9,066 nt of DNA from CAZRDB01 sp964598695 (GTDB taxonomy: Bacteria; Armatimonadota; Zipacnadia; UBA1398): the NCBI GenBank assembly GCA_964598695.1, contig CAZRDB010000197.1:1-9066 (forward strand), written 5' to 3'. The notes beneath the pieces were generated by a model. That model was given only the letters and a program-made list of their open reading frames with translations. It had not been told where the DNA came from and did not search any database. Below, in pieces: positions 1-6,159 of the stretch (positions are counted from its first letter, which is position 1; the number at the start of each line of letters is the position of its first letter). A program made the translations under genes and the position numbers.

Positions 1-1
1 C

Positions 2-775
2 CTCGGCATGGGCTACAACATCCTCGAGGCGTGGCACCCGTACCACCACATCCCCGAGCTGTACAAGCCCAACCGCCACCCGCTCGAGCTGCACCTGCAG
101 TGCCTGTACGTTCCGGCGCCGAGTCCGCTCTACCGCCCGCTCGAGATCCCGATCGAGCGGTTCATCGAGGCCGGGCGGACGGTGCCGTTCGGCACGGGCG
201 AGGCCATCGTGCCCTGCCCCAACGACCTCTTCCTCCAGCTCGGCTGCAACTTCGTCGCCGACTTCGAGATCCCCAAGGGCCATCCGCTACGCTGGGTCCG
301 CGACTTCGCCGAGCTGATCCTCCGGGCCGACCCGCCCATCGACTGGGAGGCGCTCCCCGCGTACATCCGGTCGATCGATCCGGAACTCGAGGAGTACATG
401 GCTCTGGTCCTCGCCCTGTGCGAGCCGTTCCTGAAGCACCTGTACGCGCCACCGATCCAGGCGTTCCGCGACCGGCTGCCGGCCCGCTACGAGCCCTTCG
501 TGCGTCTGATGGAGCCCAAGCGATTGCTCGGGGGATCGGGCCTCGGGCCCTTCGACGTCTTCCGGCTGCTGTCCGTCCTCATGGGCCGCCGCAACGCGAT
601 GGCCTGGGCGTGGCGGAAGATCTTCATCTCCGGCGACCACGTCGCCCGCCAGACCCAACGCAGCCCGCGCAGCTTCGCGATGCGCTGCTACCCCCTCGCG
701 TTCCTCATCCACCTGAAGCACCATCTCGTCGATGGCGGAGGAACCCCACCCCGGATGCCACCACCCCCGCGGTAG
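2..775 (+). CDS. Nucleotidyltransferase-family protein (PF14907-like), 3' part only
   Basis: The frame is open from base 2 (codons Leu-Gly precede the ATG at 8), so the true start probably lies left of the window and 257 C-terminal codons are visible. The order of motifs resembles the uncharacterised nucleotidyltransferase family (PF14907, NTP_transf_5). A Leu-Gly and His-rich stretch is followed by LELHLQCLY (family pattern ELHW-like), then a segment ending in a Pro-x-Asp 'ND-LFLQLG' helix, then LRWVRDFAELIL (family pattern 'lrWl-Dla-ll') and IDWEALPAYIR. The catalytic GD-L-DxD segment of such enzymes lies further N-terminal, outside the window, so activity cannot be judged. The last ten residues are proline-rich. 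Relatives often occur near polysaccharide or peptide-modification genes; nothing in this window confirms such a role. The family call rests on pattern resemblance only. Confidence 0.6.
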   Translation, partial: LGMGYNILEAWHPYHHIPELYKPNRHPLELHLQCLYVPAPSPLYRPLEIPIERFIEAGRTVPFGTGEAIVPCPNDLFLQLGCNFVADFEIPKGHPLRWVRDFAELILRADPPIDWEALPAYIRSIDPELEEYMALVLALCEPFLKHLYAPPIQAFRDRLPARYEPFVRLMEPKRLLGGSGLGPFDVFRLLSVLMGRRNAMAWAWRKIFISGDHVARQTQRSPRSFAMRCYPLAFLIHLKHHLVDGGGTPPRMPPPPR

Positions 776-876
776 GCGCGAGGCCGCATACCCCCAAGCG
801 TCGATCCAGGGCCGGCGTGCCGGAGGCCGGCGGCCAGGGGCGTGGTGTCCGCCCCCGACCGCGATCGCTCCGTCCC

Positions 877-921
877 GCCAGAGGGCCGGAGCCCTCTGGC
901 AGGGTGCGGGGCGGAGCCCCG
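877..921. terminator. Two tandem GC-rich hairpins between convergent genes
   Basis: Hairpin 1 has a perfect 10-bp stem, GCCAGAGGGC (877-886) with GCCCTCTGGC (891-900), closed by the tetraloop CGGA. Hairpin 2 has a 6-bp stem, CGGGGC (907-912) with GCCCCG (916-921), and loop GGA. They begin 11 bases past the stop of the DUF1080 gene on the - strand and lie about 100 bases past the stop of the + strand gene, so they could serve both transcripts. Neither strand has a clear T-run after the stems, so Rho-independent termination is not certain. The shared GGAGCCC at both loops also fits a dispersed REP-like repeat. Confidence 0.5.
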
Positions 922-932
922 AGGCTTGTCGT

Positions 933-2168
933 CTACTCCGCGAGCGGGCGGATCAGGATGTTGCGGAAGCGGGTCACGCGGCCCTGCCAGTCGCCGCCGC
1001 CATGAACCTGCAGGCCGATCCGGCCCTCGTGCGGCAGGCGCGCCTCCGTGTCGACGAAGTCGCACAGCGGATTGCCGTTGAGCCAGACCTGGATCCGCGG
1101 CTTCTCGCCCGCGATCAGGATCCGGACCGCGTTCCAGTCGTTCGGCTTGTAGAAGCGGCCGAAGTCCGGGTTCTGCTGGAGCCAGCCGCCGGCGCCCTCG
1201 CCGTAGATGGTGCCGACCTCGCCGCCAGGGCGGTAGTCCACCGTCGACTGGTAGCAGTCGCCGTTGTCGGCGCACCGCAGGAACATCCCCGAATCGATGT
1301 CCCAGTCCGGGTTGATCTCGTACCGCAACTCGTAGTCGCCATACAGCTCGTCGCTCATCAGAACGCCGCCGTTGCCCGGGCCGTCCTGCGTGCCGACGAT
1401 CACGCCGTCCTCAACCGTCCAGAGACCGCCCGAGCCGTGGCCCGTCGGCTTCACGGCCCAGCCGGTGAGGTCCTCACCGTTGAACAGAGGCGTGAACTCC
1501 TCGTCCGGCGCCCAGTCGACCCCGAGCGGCCGGTAGCGGATGTTGCGGTACTCCATCGAGCTGTGGTCGCCCTGCAGCATCAGCCCGAAGGGCTTGCCCA
1601 CCTCGTCGTTGACCGCGCCGCCGGTCACACCGCTCAGCTCGGTCTCGATGATCTGCGTCCCGTTGTGGATGACCTTGATCCAGGCGTTGCGGACCACCTG
1701 GCCGTCGCGGTCGACCGCCGGCATGTGGAACTCGATGTCGTAGCTCTGCCACTCGCCCGCGGGCAGGGCCGCGTTCTCGGACGGCGCCGCCTGGCCGTAG
1801 ATGCCGCCGCAGATGTGCGTCGCCAGCTCGGCCCCCGCCGAGTCAGCGACCTGCACCTCGTAGCGGCTCTGCAGGTAGACGCCCGAGTTGCCGCCCTGCG
1901 GCACCCGGAACTCCACGTGCAGCTCGATGTCGCCCAGCGCCCCGTCGGAGATCAGGTCGGTCGAGGGAGCCGTGTTGGTCAGAATGCCGTCTTGCACGCT
2001 CCAGCCGTTGTTGCCCCCCTCGTGGCGGAGATGCCACCCCGAGAGATCCTCCCCGTTGAACAGGCTGACCCAGCCTTCCTCGTCCGGCGCGTACGTGCCC
2101 TGCGCGAGGGTCGGTACGGCGGCCAGACACAGCAGTGCGGCGCCGAGCAGCAGATGGCGTGCCTTCAT
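933..2168 (-). CDS. Secreted double-domain DUF1080 (3-keto-disaccharide hydrolase-like) protein
   Basis: A 411-residue protein. Residues 1-22 form a signal peptide (MKAR, hydrophobic core, Thr-Leu-Ala at the cleavage site), so it should be exported. Two DUF1080/PF06439 domains follow, about residues 30-215 and 222-411. Each opens with an APDEE linker, then LFNGEDL(S/T)GW, then a W-x-V-(Q/E)-DG-I/V segment. Later family signatures are NSGVYLQSRYEVQV in domain 1 and DSGMFLRC, DYRPGGEVGTIYGEG, DWNAVRI and GRIGLQVHGG in domain 2. The family has a concanavalin-like beta-sandwich, and some members hydrolyse 3-keto-glucosides or 3-keto-disaccharides; others are of unknown function. The ATG is preceded by AGGAGGAGGAA at good spacing, which supports this start. 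No oxidoreductase making the 3-keto sugar lies next to it. The substrate is unknown, and one domain could be purely carbohydrate-binding. Confidence 0.9.
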   Translation of the reverse strand: MKARHLLLGAALLCLAAVPTLAQGTYAPDEEGWVSLFNGEDLSGWHLRHEGGNNGWSVQDGILTNTAPSTDLISDGALGDIELHVEFRVPQGGNSGVYLQSRYEVQVADSAGAELATHICGGIYGQAAPSENAALPAGEWQSYDIEFHMPAVDRDGQVVRNAWIKVIHNGTQIIETELSGVTGGAVNDEVGKPFGLMLQGDHSSMEYRNIRYRPLGVDWAPDEEFTPLFNGEDLTGWAVKPTGHGSGGLWTVEDGVIVGTQDGPGNGGVLMSDELYGDYELRYEINPDWDIDSGMFLRCADNGDCYQSTVDYRPGGEVGTIYGEGAGGWLQQNPDFGRFYKPNDWNAVRILIAGEKPRIQVWLNGNPLCDFVDTEARLPHEGRIGLQVHGGGDWQGRVTRFRNILIRPLAE

Positions 2169-2318
2169 CGTGTTCCTCCTCCTGGAGCGGCCGGCGGCGA
2201 TTGCCGGCGCAATGGCGAGTGCTTCCGCGAAGCCGAGGTCCGCTCCTGCGGTCTTCCTGTCTGACGGTGCGGAGCCGCGTTCGTTTCGCTGGGCCGGGTG
2301 TCTCAGGCCCCCACGTGC

Positions 2319-2336
2319 TGTTAGAATACACTAACA
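2319..2336. promoter_or_regulatory. AT-rich palindrome overlapping an extended -10 promoter
   Basis: TGTTAGAATACACTAACA is a perfect 6-bp inverted repeat (TGTTAG / CTAACA) around a 6-bp centre, in an AT-rich island amid very GC-rich DNA. On the + strand it contains TG-T-TAGAAT (2319-2327), a good extended -10 box. Initiation near 2334 would give the YyaL gene a leader of about 35 bases. No convincing -35 hexamer is seen 16-18 bp upstream. On the - strand TATTCT (2328-2323) could serve the DUF1080 gene, about 155 bases upstream of its start. The symmetry suggests an operator or a bidirectional promoter; this is inferred, not shown. Confidence 0.5.
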
Positions 2337-2350
2337 TATGCGCGAGACGT

Positions 2351-2359
2351 GGAGAGGAG
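2351..2359 (+). promoter_or_regulatory. Ribosome-binding site that fixes the YyaL start at 2370
   Basis: GGAGAGGAG lies 10 bases before a GTG at 2370. An in-frame GTG at 2349 would place this sequence inside the coding region and has no ribosome-binding site of its own, so 2370 is preferred. Confidence 0.75.
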
Positions 2360-2369
2360 CGTACCGACC

Positions 2370-4433
2370 GTGACCACACAGGAGCCGTCGCCCGTGGACC
2401 TCTCGAACCGCCTGGCCGAGGAAGGCTCGCTGTACCTCCGGCAGCACGCCCGGCAGCAGATCGCCTGGCAGCCCTGGGACGACCGGGCGTTGGAGGCAGC
2501 GCGCCGCCTCGACCGGCCCTTGTTCGTCTCCGTCGGCTACTCCTCGTGCCACTGGTGCCACGTGATGGAGCGCGAGGCGTTCTCGAGCCCCACCATCGCG
2601 GAGCTGCTCAACCGCGCGTTCGTGCCCGTCAAGGTCGACCGCGAGGAGCGGCCCGACGTCGACGCCGCGTGCATGGCGGCGCTGGTGGGCCTCACGGGCC
2701 AGGGCGGGTGGCCCACAAGCCTCTTCCTGACCCCCGATCTGCACCCCTTCTATGCCGCGACCTACGTGCCCGAGGCCGCTTTCCGGGAGCTGTTGGGGCG
2801 GATCGCGGCCGCCTGGCGCGGCGACCGCGACCGACTCGTGACGAGCGCGCTCGAGGTCTCGGAGGCGCTCGCGCGCCAGCCGGCGCAGGGGGCCGACCGA
2901 GACGGCCGCCCGACACGGGACTCCGCGGCCGCGCTGCTCGCCCTCGCCGACCTCCGCTGGGGCGGCCTTCGCGGCCCGATGAAGTTCCCCATGGCCCCGC
3001 TGTGGTCGTACCTCCTGCACGCGGGGCGGCGGGAGGCCGGTGGGAGGGTCGAGCAGGCCGTGCGCCTCACCCTCGACCGGATGGCCGACGGGGGCATCCA
3101 CGACCACGTGGGCGGCGGCTTCCACCGCTACTCCGTCGACCCGGCCTGGCACGTGCCCCACTTCGAGAAGATGCTCTCCGACAACGCGCTCCTGGCGGGC
3201 CTCTACACCGAGGCGGCGGCGACGTTCCCGGGCTCCGGGTACGGCGCCGTGGCCCGGGGCGCCCTGGAGTTCCTCCTGGCCGAGATGCGGCTTCCCTCCG
3301 GGGGTTTCGCCACCAGTCTCGACGCCGACGACCCGGGCGGCGAGGGGGCCTACTACACCTGGGCCTACGATGAGATCCTCTCCGCGGGCGGCGGCGACGG
3401 CCCGGTGCTGGCCGACCTGCTCGGAGCGACGCGCCGAGGGGTGCTCGACGGCCGCAACGTCCTCACGCGGCGGGCCGACCGAGAGGCGCTCGGGCGGGCG
3501 CGCGGGCTGAGTGCCGAGGGGCTCCTCGAGATCGAGCGGGCGGGGCTCGGCGCCCTCGCGCGCATCCGGGCCGGACGCGCCGGCCCTGCCCTGGACACCA
3601 AGGTGCTCACCGGCTGGAACGGCCTCGCCATCGCAGCCCTGGCCCGTGGCGCCCGCGTGCTCGGCGAGCCGCGGTACGAGAAGGCGGCCGAGGCCTGCGC
3701 GAGGTATCTCCGCGCAGCGCACGTCGAGCCGGAAGGAGGGCTCGTGCGCGCCACCAACGACGGGAGGCCGTCCGGGGTCGCCATGCTCGAGGACTACGCC
3801 TACCTTGCCGCGGGACTGCTCGAGCTGATCCAGTGCCAGGGCGCAGGCGAGTGGTTGCCCTGGGTCCGGCTGCTTCTCGACGGCGCCCGCTCGCGGTTCC
3901 GCGCGCCATCGGGCGCGTGGTCGGACGGACCGGCCGGCGCGGCGCCGCTCCCCTTCAGCGCCGGGGGGACGGATGGCGACGGGGTCCTCCCGGCGCCCCT
4001 GGCCGTGCTCGCCGGCTCGCTCCACTGGCTGGGGCTGCTCGAGGCCGACGAAGGTCTCTGCGAGGAGGCGGAGGCGATGGCGCGGGGCGCGGCGACCGGT
4101 CCGGAGGCCGTCTCGTGGGCCGACCTCGTGCTGCGATGGGCTGCGCCGGCCTGCACGGTGGCTGTCGAGGGTGGGGAGGCCGCGGGGACCCTCTACCGGG
4201 CGGCGGCCCGGCTCGGCCTCGACTCCGCATTCGTCTACCCGGCCGCCCCGTCCTCCGGCGCGACCCCGGGCGCGCGCGTCTGCCGCAGGGGAGCCTGCCT
4301 GGCGCCGGTGACAGACCCCGACGAGCTGGTCACGCTGCTCGCCAGCCCTTCCGCACGGAGCGCGAACAGGGGAGGAGCCGCCGCCCCGGGGGACGACGGC
4401 TCCGAGAGTGCCTCGCGGGCGCCGGACGCCTAG
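2370..4433 (+). CDS. YyaL/SSP411-family protein (DUF255 thioredoxin-like domain plus alpha/alpha barrel)
   Basis: A 687-residue protein starting at GTG 2370 (see the ribosome-binding site at 2351-2359). Residues about 20-165 are the thioredoxin-like DUF255 domain. It begins with YLRQHA and IAWQPW, carries the redox-type motif Cys60-His-Trp-Cys63 in SSCHWCHVME, then VKVDREERPDVD and GGWPTSLFLTP. Residues about 200-645 match the alpha/alpha-toroid part: MKFP, GGIHDHVGGGFHRYSVD (241-257), PHFEKML (263-269), SLDADD (316-321), TKVLTGWNGLAIAALA (410-425) and LEDYAYLA (473-480). The C-terminus has the family's paired cysteines, VCRRGAC (637-643), followed by a low-complexity tail. Length is normal for the family, which includes mammalian SPATA20 and whose biochemical role is unsettled. 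No signal peptide is visible, so it is probably cytoplasmic. Several family motifs are altered (GGTYFP to AATYVP; PSGN not recognisable near 532-542). Confidence 0.93.
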   Translation: MTTQEPSPVDLSNRLAEEGSLYLRQHARQQIAWQPWDDRALEAARRLDRPLFVSVGYSSCHWCHVMEREAFSSPTIAELLNRAFVPVKVDREERPDVDAACMAALVGLTGQGGWPTSLFLTPDLHPFYAATYVPEAAFRELLGRIAAAWRGDRDRLVTSALEVSEALARQPAQGADRDGRPTRDSAAALLALADLRWGGLRGPMKFPMAPLWSYLLHAGRREAGGRVEQAVRLTLDRMADGGIHDHVGGGFHRYSVDPAWHVPHFEKMLSDNALLAGLYTEAAATFPGSGYGAVARGALEFLLAEMRLPSGGFATSLDADDPGGEGAYYTWAYDEILSAGGGDGPVLADLLGATRRGVLDGRNVLTRRADREALGRARGLSAEGLLEIERAGLGALARIRAGRAGPALDTKVLTGWNGLAIAALARGARVLGEPRYEKAAEACARYLRAAHVEPEGGLVRATNDGRPSGVAMLEDYAYLAAGLLELIQCQGAGEWLPWVRLLLDGARSRFRAPSGAWSDGPAGAAPLPFSAGGTDGDGVLPAPLAVLAGSLHWLGLLEADEGLCEEAEAMARGAATGPEAVSWADLVLRWAAPACTVAVEGGEAAGTLYRAAARLGLDSAFVYPAAPSSGATPGARVCRRGACLAPVTDPDELVTLLASPSARSANRGGAAAPGDDGSESASRAPDA

Positions 4434-5167
4434 GGCAGGCCCTGCGCCTTGAGGTTGGCCAGCGTGCCGGAGAGCCAGGTGTCGCCGGCATCGCGCATGT
4501 AGACGCCGCTGAGGCGCCACCAGGTCTTGTTGTTGCCCTGGTCGTAGGCCTTCGACCAGCGCACCGCCTTGGCGTGACCGTCGGCGAGCGTGAAGTTCGA
4601 GAGATCGGAGTGGCCCCAGTAGTACGAGCCGATGCCGCTCCAGACGCCGATGTTGGCCCACTCATCGAGCATCTCGAGCTGGATCATGAACTCCGCCGGA
4701 TACTGCACGTCGGCGATCTTCACGCCCGGCTCATCGAGCGCGCCGTTGTTGCTGAAGCCGTCCCCGCCCCACCACCACTCGGTCGGCATTCCGTACGAGA
4801 CCGGGAACGCCTGACCCGGGATGACCTGGTTCCAGGCCCAGTAGTCGCGGGGGACGAGGGCGTTGCGCCCGTAGGGGTTCGAGGGGCAGGCCCAGAGCTG
4901 GACGTTCCTGATGTACGGGGTCAGGCAGTAGTGGTACGTGTAGTTGCTCGGGGTGACGCCGTTGAATCGCACCTTGGGGAACGACTCATCGTAGTCCTGG
5001 ATGTAGGACAGGAACGCCGTGCCGATCTGCCGCATGTTGCTCAGGCATGAGGTCGCGCGCGCCTTCTCTCGCGCCCGGGCGAACACGGGGAACAGAATGG
5101 CCGCAAGGATCGCAATGATGGCGATGACAACGAGCAACTCGATCAGGGTGAATCCTCTGCGACGCAT
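4430..5167 (-). CDS. Type IV pilin-like protein (prepilin N-terminus, DUF1559-like, H-x9-DG motif)
   Basis: A 245-residue protein with a classic class III signal: MRRRG then FTLIELLVVIAIIAILAAIL. Prepilin peptidase would cut after Gly5, leaving Phe at +1 and Glu at +5. The hydrophobic helix (about 8-27) runs into FPVFARAREKAR, a form common in Armatimonadota, Planctomycetota and similar phyla. Near the C-terminus, His186 is followed nine residues later by Asp196-Gly197, the H-x9-DG motif of DUF1559-type proteins. Mature-part cysteines are at 41, 81 and 94. Such proteins are abundant, mostly uncharacterised pseudopilins that cross the inner membrane and may assemble into type II secretion-like filaments. 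GGAGAGGAG lies 7 bases before the ATG. It follows the lipoprotein gene by 37 bases and is probably co-transcribed with it. Its stop codon overlaps that of the convergent YyaL gene. No pilus assembly gene is in the window. Confidence 0.92.
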   Translation of the reverse strand: MRRRGFTLIELLVVIAIIAILAAILFPVFARAREKARATSCLSNMRQIGTAFLSYIQDYDESFPKVRFNGVTPSNYTYHYCLTPYIRNVQLWACPSNPYGRNALVPRDYWAWNQVIPGQAFPVSYGMPTEWWWGGDGFSNNGALDEPGVKIADVQYPAEFMIQLEMLDEWANIGVWSGIGSYYWGHSDLSNFTLADGHAKAVRWSKAYDQGNNKTWWRLSGVYMRDAGDTWLSGTLANLKAQGLP

Positions 5168-5204
5168 CGCGGAACTCCTCTCCGTACCGCAGTCGAAGCC
5201 CCGC

Positions 5205-5414
5205 CTAGTGACCCGGCACGTAGCCGGGCTCCTTCTGCGGGCCCTGCTTGGCTTTCTCTTCGTAGACGGCCTTCATCTTCATCGCCTCGGCCTTGCGCTC
5301 TTCATCGCTCATCGGGGCCATGCCCTTGGACGACTTCGAGCCGCAGCCGGCGGCTGCCGCCATCGCGACAGCCATGGCGACCAACACCACGAACGCAAGC
5401 CATGCGTTCCTCAC
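5205..5414 (-). CDS. Small lipoprotein, 69 residues, upstream of the pseudopilin
   Basis: The start is a GTG at 5414, preceded by GGAGAGGAG nine bases upstream. An ATG at 5519 in the same frame would add 35 arginine- and proline-rich residues before the signal sequence and has no comparable site, so it is rejected. Residues 1-23 form a lipoprotein signal (Arg2, hydrophobic 4-22) ending in Ala-Ala-Gly-Cys24, a lipobox. The 46-residue mature part is a Ser/Lys spacer, a charged helical stretch (SDEERKAEAMKMKAVYEEKA) and a Pro/Gly tail ending GYVPGH. I recognise no domain. It should be membrane-anchored on the outer face of a membrane. The 37-base gap to the pilin-like gene suggests one operon. 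Upstream, TTGCTC (5545-5540) and TAGGGT (5523-5518), 16 bases apart, form only a weak promoter candidate. The 220 bases up to the next gene show nothing stronger. Confidence 0.8.
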   Translation of the reverse strand: MRNAWLAFVVLVAMAVAMAAAAGCGSKSSKGMAPMSDEERKAEAMKMKAVYEEKAKQGPQKEPGYVPGH

Positions 5415-5423
5415 GGGTCTACC

Positions 5424-5432
5424 CTCCTCTCC
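5424..5432 (-). promoter_or_regulatory. Ribosome-binding site that fixes the lipoprotein start at 5414
   Basis: The - strand reads GGAGAGGAG here, nine bases ahead of the GTG at 5414. It extends into GGG toward the start, giving a strong anti-SD match. It selects the GTG over the in-frame ATG at 5519. Confidence 0.75.
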
Positions 5433-5634
5433 GGGTTGTGTCGTACCGCTCGGAGCCAGCCAGGGCGCGGCGCCGTACGCACGGCGGCGGAACGGACGTA
5501 CGCCTCGGAGGCTCCGCACCCTACACTTCCGTGGGCGCTGAGCAAAACCTCTTCAGCAAACGAGTTGCGAGGGCATGTTCCGATCGCCTGAGGCTAGGGG
5601 TAGCACCCGTCGGAGAACGCCGCGAGGGCCGCGA

Positions 5635-5838
5635 TCAGATCCTGGACTGGCGCGGACCGAAGAAGAACCACAGGATCGGGCCGCCACACGGGAAGGCGAG
5701 CAGCAGCACGATCCAAAGCGCTTTAGCGAACGGCGAGGCCGAGCTGCAGAGGATGTGGATGGCCGCGTACAGGGCGATCGCGAGGCAGACCAGCCCGATA
5801 CAGCCGCCCCCGAGCCAGTTGGTGTGCGCGAGTTCCAT
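5635..5838 (-). CDS. Small PLDc_N-like membrane protein, 67 residues
   Basis: The ATG at 5838 is preceded by GGAGAGGAG at 8 bases. The frame stays open to an ATG at 5958, but the extra 40 residues are Arg/Pro/Ser-rich and would contain the ribosome-binding site, so the short form is preferred. The protein has two hydrophobic segments, about residues 9-31 and 37-60. The second reads LWIVLLLAFPCGGPILWFFFG, followed by a basic PRQSR tail. This Pro-x-x-Gly-Pro pattern with an aromatic stretch and FG resembles PLDc_N (PF13396), the two-helix domain at the N-terminus of cardiolipin synthases that also occurs as free small proteins. No phospholipase catalytic (HKD) domain is present, so it is probably a structural or regulatory inner-membrane protein. 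It lies 220 bases upstream of the lipoprotein gene on the same strand; co-transcription is possible but unproven. Confidence 0.78.
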   Translation of the reverse strand: MELAHTNWLGGGCIGLVCLAIALYAAIHILCSSASPFAKALWIVLLLAFPCGGPILWFFFGPRQSRI

Positions 5839-5846
5839 GCGAAGTG

Positions 5847-5855
5847 CTCCTCTCC
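5847..5855 (-). promoter_or_regulatory. Ribosome-binding site that fixes the PLDc_N-like start at 5838
   Basis: GGAGAGGAG on the - strand, 8 bases before the ATG at 5838. This makes the 67-residue form far more likely than the 107-residue form starting at 5958. Confidence 0.75.
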
Positions 5856-5958
5856 CGCCCCCCCGCTCAACGGACGCTCGGGGCGGGCTCCGGTCGCGCG
5901 GCGAGGGGGTGGGTTCGCGGTCGCGCGCACTCGCCGCCCACGCGGCCACCGTCTGCAC

Positions 5959-5990
5959 ACGAAATCCGCCAGATTGCGACGAAATCCTCC
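5959..5990. repeat. Direct repeat, 20-bp period, upstream of the PLDc_N-like gene
   Basis: On the + strand ACGAAATCCGCC (5959-5970) and ACGAAATCCTCC (5979-5990) match at 11 of 12 positions, with starts exactly 20 bp apart, close to two helical turns. The AT-rich core contrasts with its surroundings. It sits 121-152 bases upstream of the PLDc_N-like start. This spacing suits a dimeric regulator that binds direct repeats on one DNA face; the regulator is unknown. Confidence 0.45.
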
Positions 5991-5992
5991 GT

Positions 5993-6008
5993 TTCCCGCA
6001 CTCGGGAA
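5993..6008. repeat. Short inverted repeat next to the direct repeat
   Basis: TTCCCG (5993-5998) and CGGGAA (6003-6008) are perfect 6-bp arms around the four bases CACT. It begins two bases past the direct repeat and could be a second protein-binding site or a small hairpin in a leader transcript. Confidence 0.35.
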
Positions 6009-6073
6009 GGCATCCCGCGTCTCAGGCAGTATCCTCGGGATCGAGGGTTGCTCACGGCAAAGACACCAGCCGT

Positions 6074-6100
6074 CCCCCCCATCCCCCCAATGGGCCACCC
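6074..6100 (-). other. Second G-rich run on the - strand
   Basis: The - strand has GGG (6100-6098), a run of six G (6088-6083) and a run of seven G (6080-6074). Four three-G tracts can be drawn only by splitting the longest run around a one-base G loop, so this is a weaker quadruplex candidate than 6125-6153. Confidence 0.3.
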
Positions 6101-6124
6101 AGAGCAACCCGACAATAAGGTACG

Positions 6125-6153
6125 CCCCTCACCCACCCGCAGCCCCAGCCCCC
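6125..6153 (-). other. Canonical G-quadruplex motif on the transcribed (- sense) strand
   Basis: Read on the - strand there are five G-tracts of 5, 4, 3, 3 and 4 bases, separated by loops of 2 (CT), 4 (CTGC), 1 (T) and 3 (TGA) bases, all within 29 bases. This satisfies the usual G3+N1-7 rule with one tract to spare. It would be present in RNA reading through from the APS kinase-ATP sulfurylase gene, and begins six bases after the hairpin at 6160-6193. Confidence 0.55.
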
Positions 6154-6159
6154 GCAAGC

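Noticed and set aside
732..2264. 510-codon open frame on the + strand across the DUF1080 gene
   Set aside because: It is antisense to a clearly recognisable secreted protein, shows only Val/Ala/Asp/Arg-biased composition, and has no convincing ribosome-binding site.
2331..4661. 776-codon open frame on the - strand across the YyaL gene and into the pilin gene
   Set aside because: It conflicts with two well-supported genes, has low-complexity Arg/Gly/Glu-rich composition and matches no known family pattern.
3833..5050. 405-codon open frame on the + strand across the end of the YyaL gene and the pilin gene
   Set aside because: It is a frame shadow of both genes; the pilin's motif-rich reading on the other strand is decisive.
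5473..5503. Two CGTACGC copies 23 bp apart upstream of the lipoprotein gene
   Set aside because: The unit is only seven bases and self-palindromic, the flanks do not match, and such words are frequent at this base composition.
5537..5557. GCTGA/TCAGC inverted repeat as a terminator for the PLDc_N-like gene
   Set aside because: It has only a 5-bp stem with an 11-base loop, about 80 bases past the stop; too weak to call.
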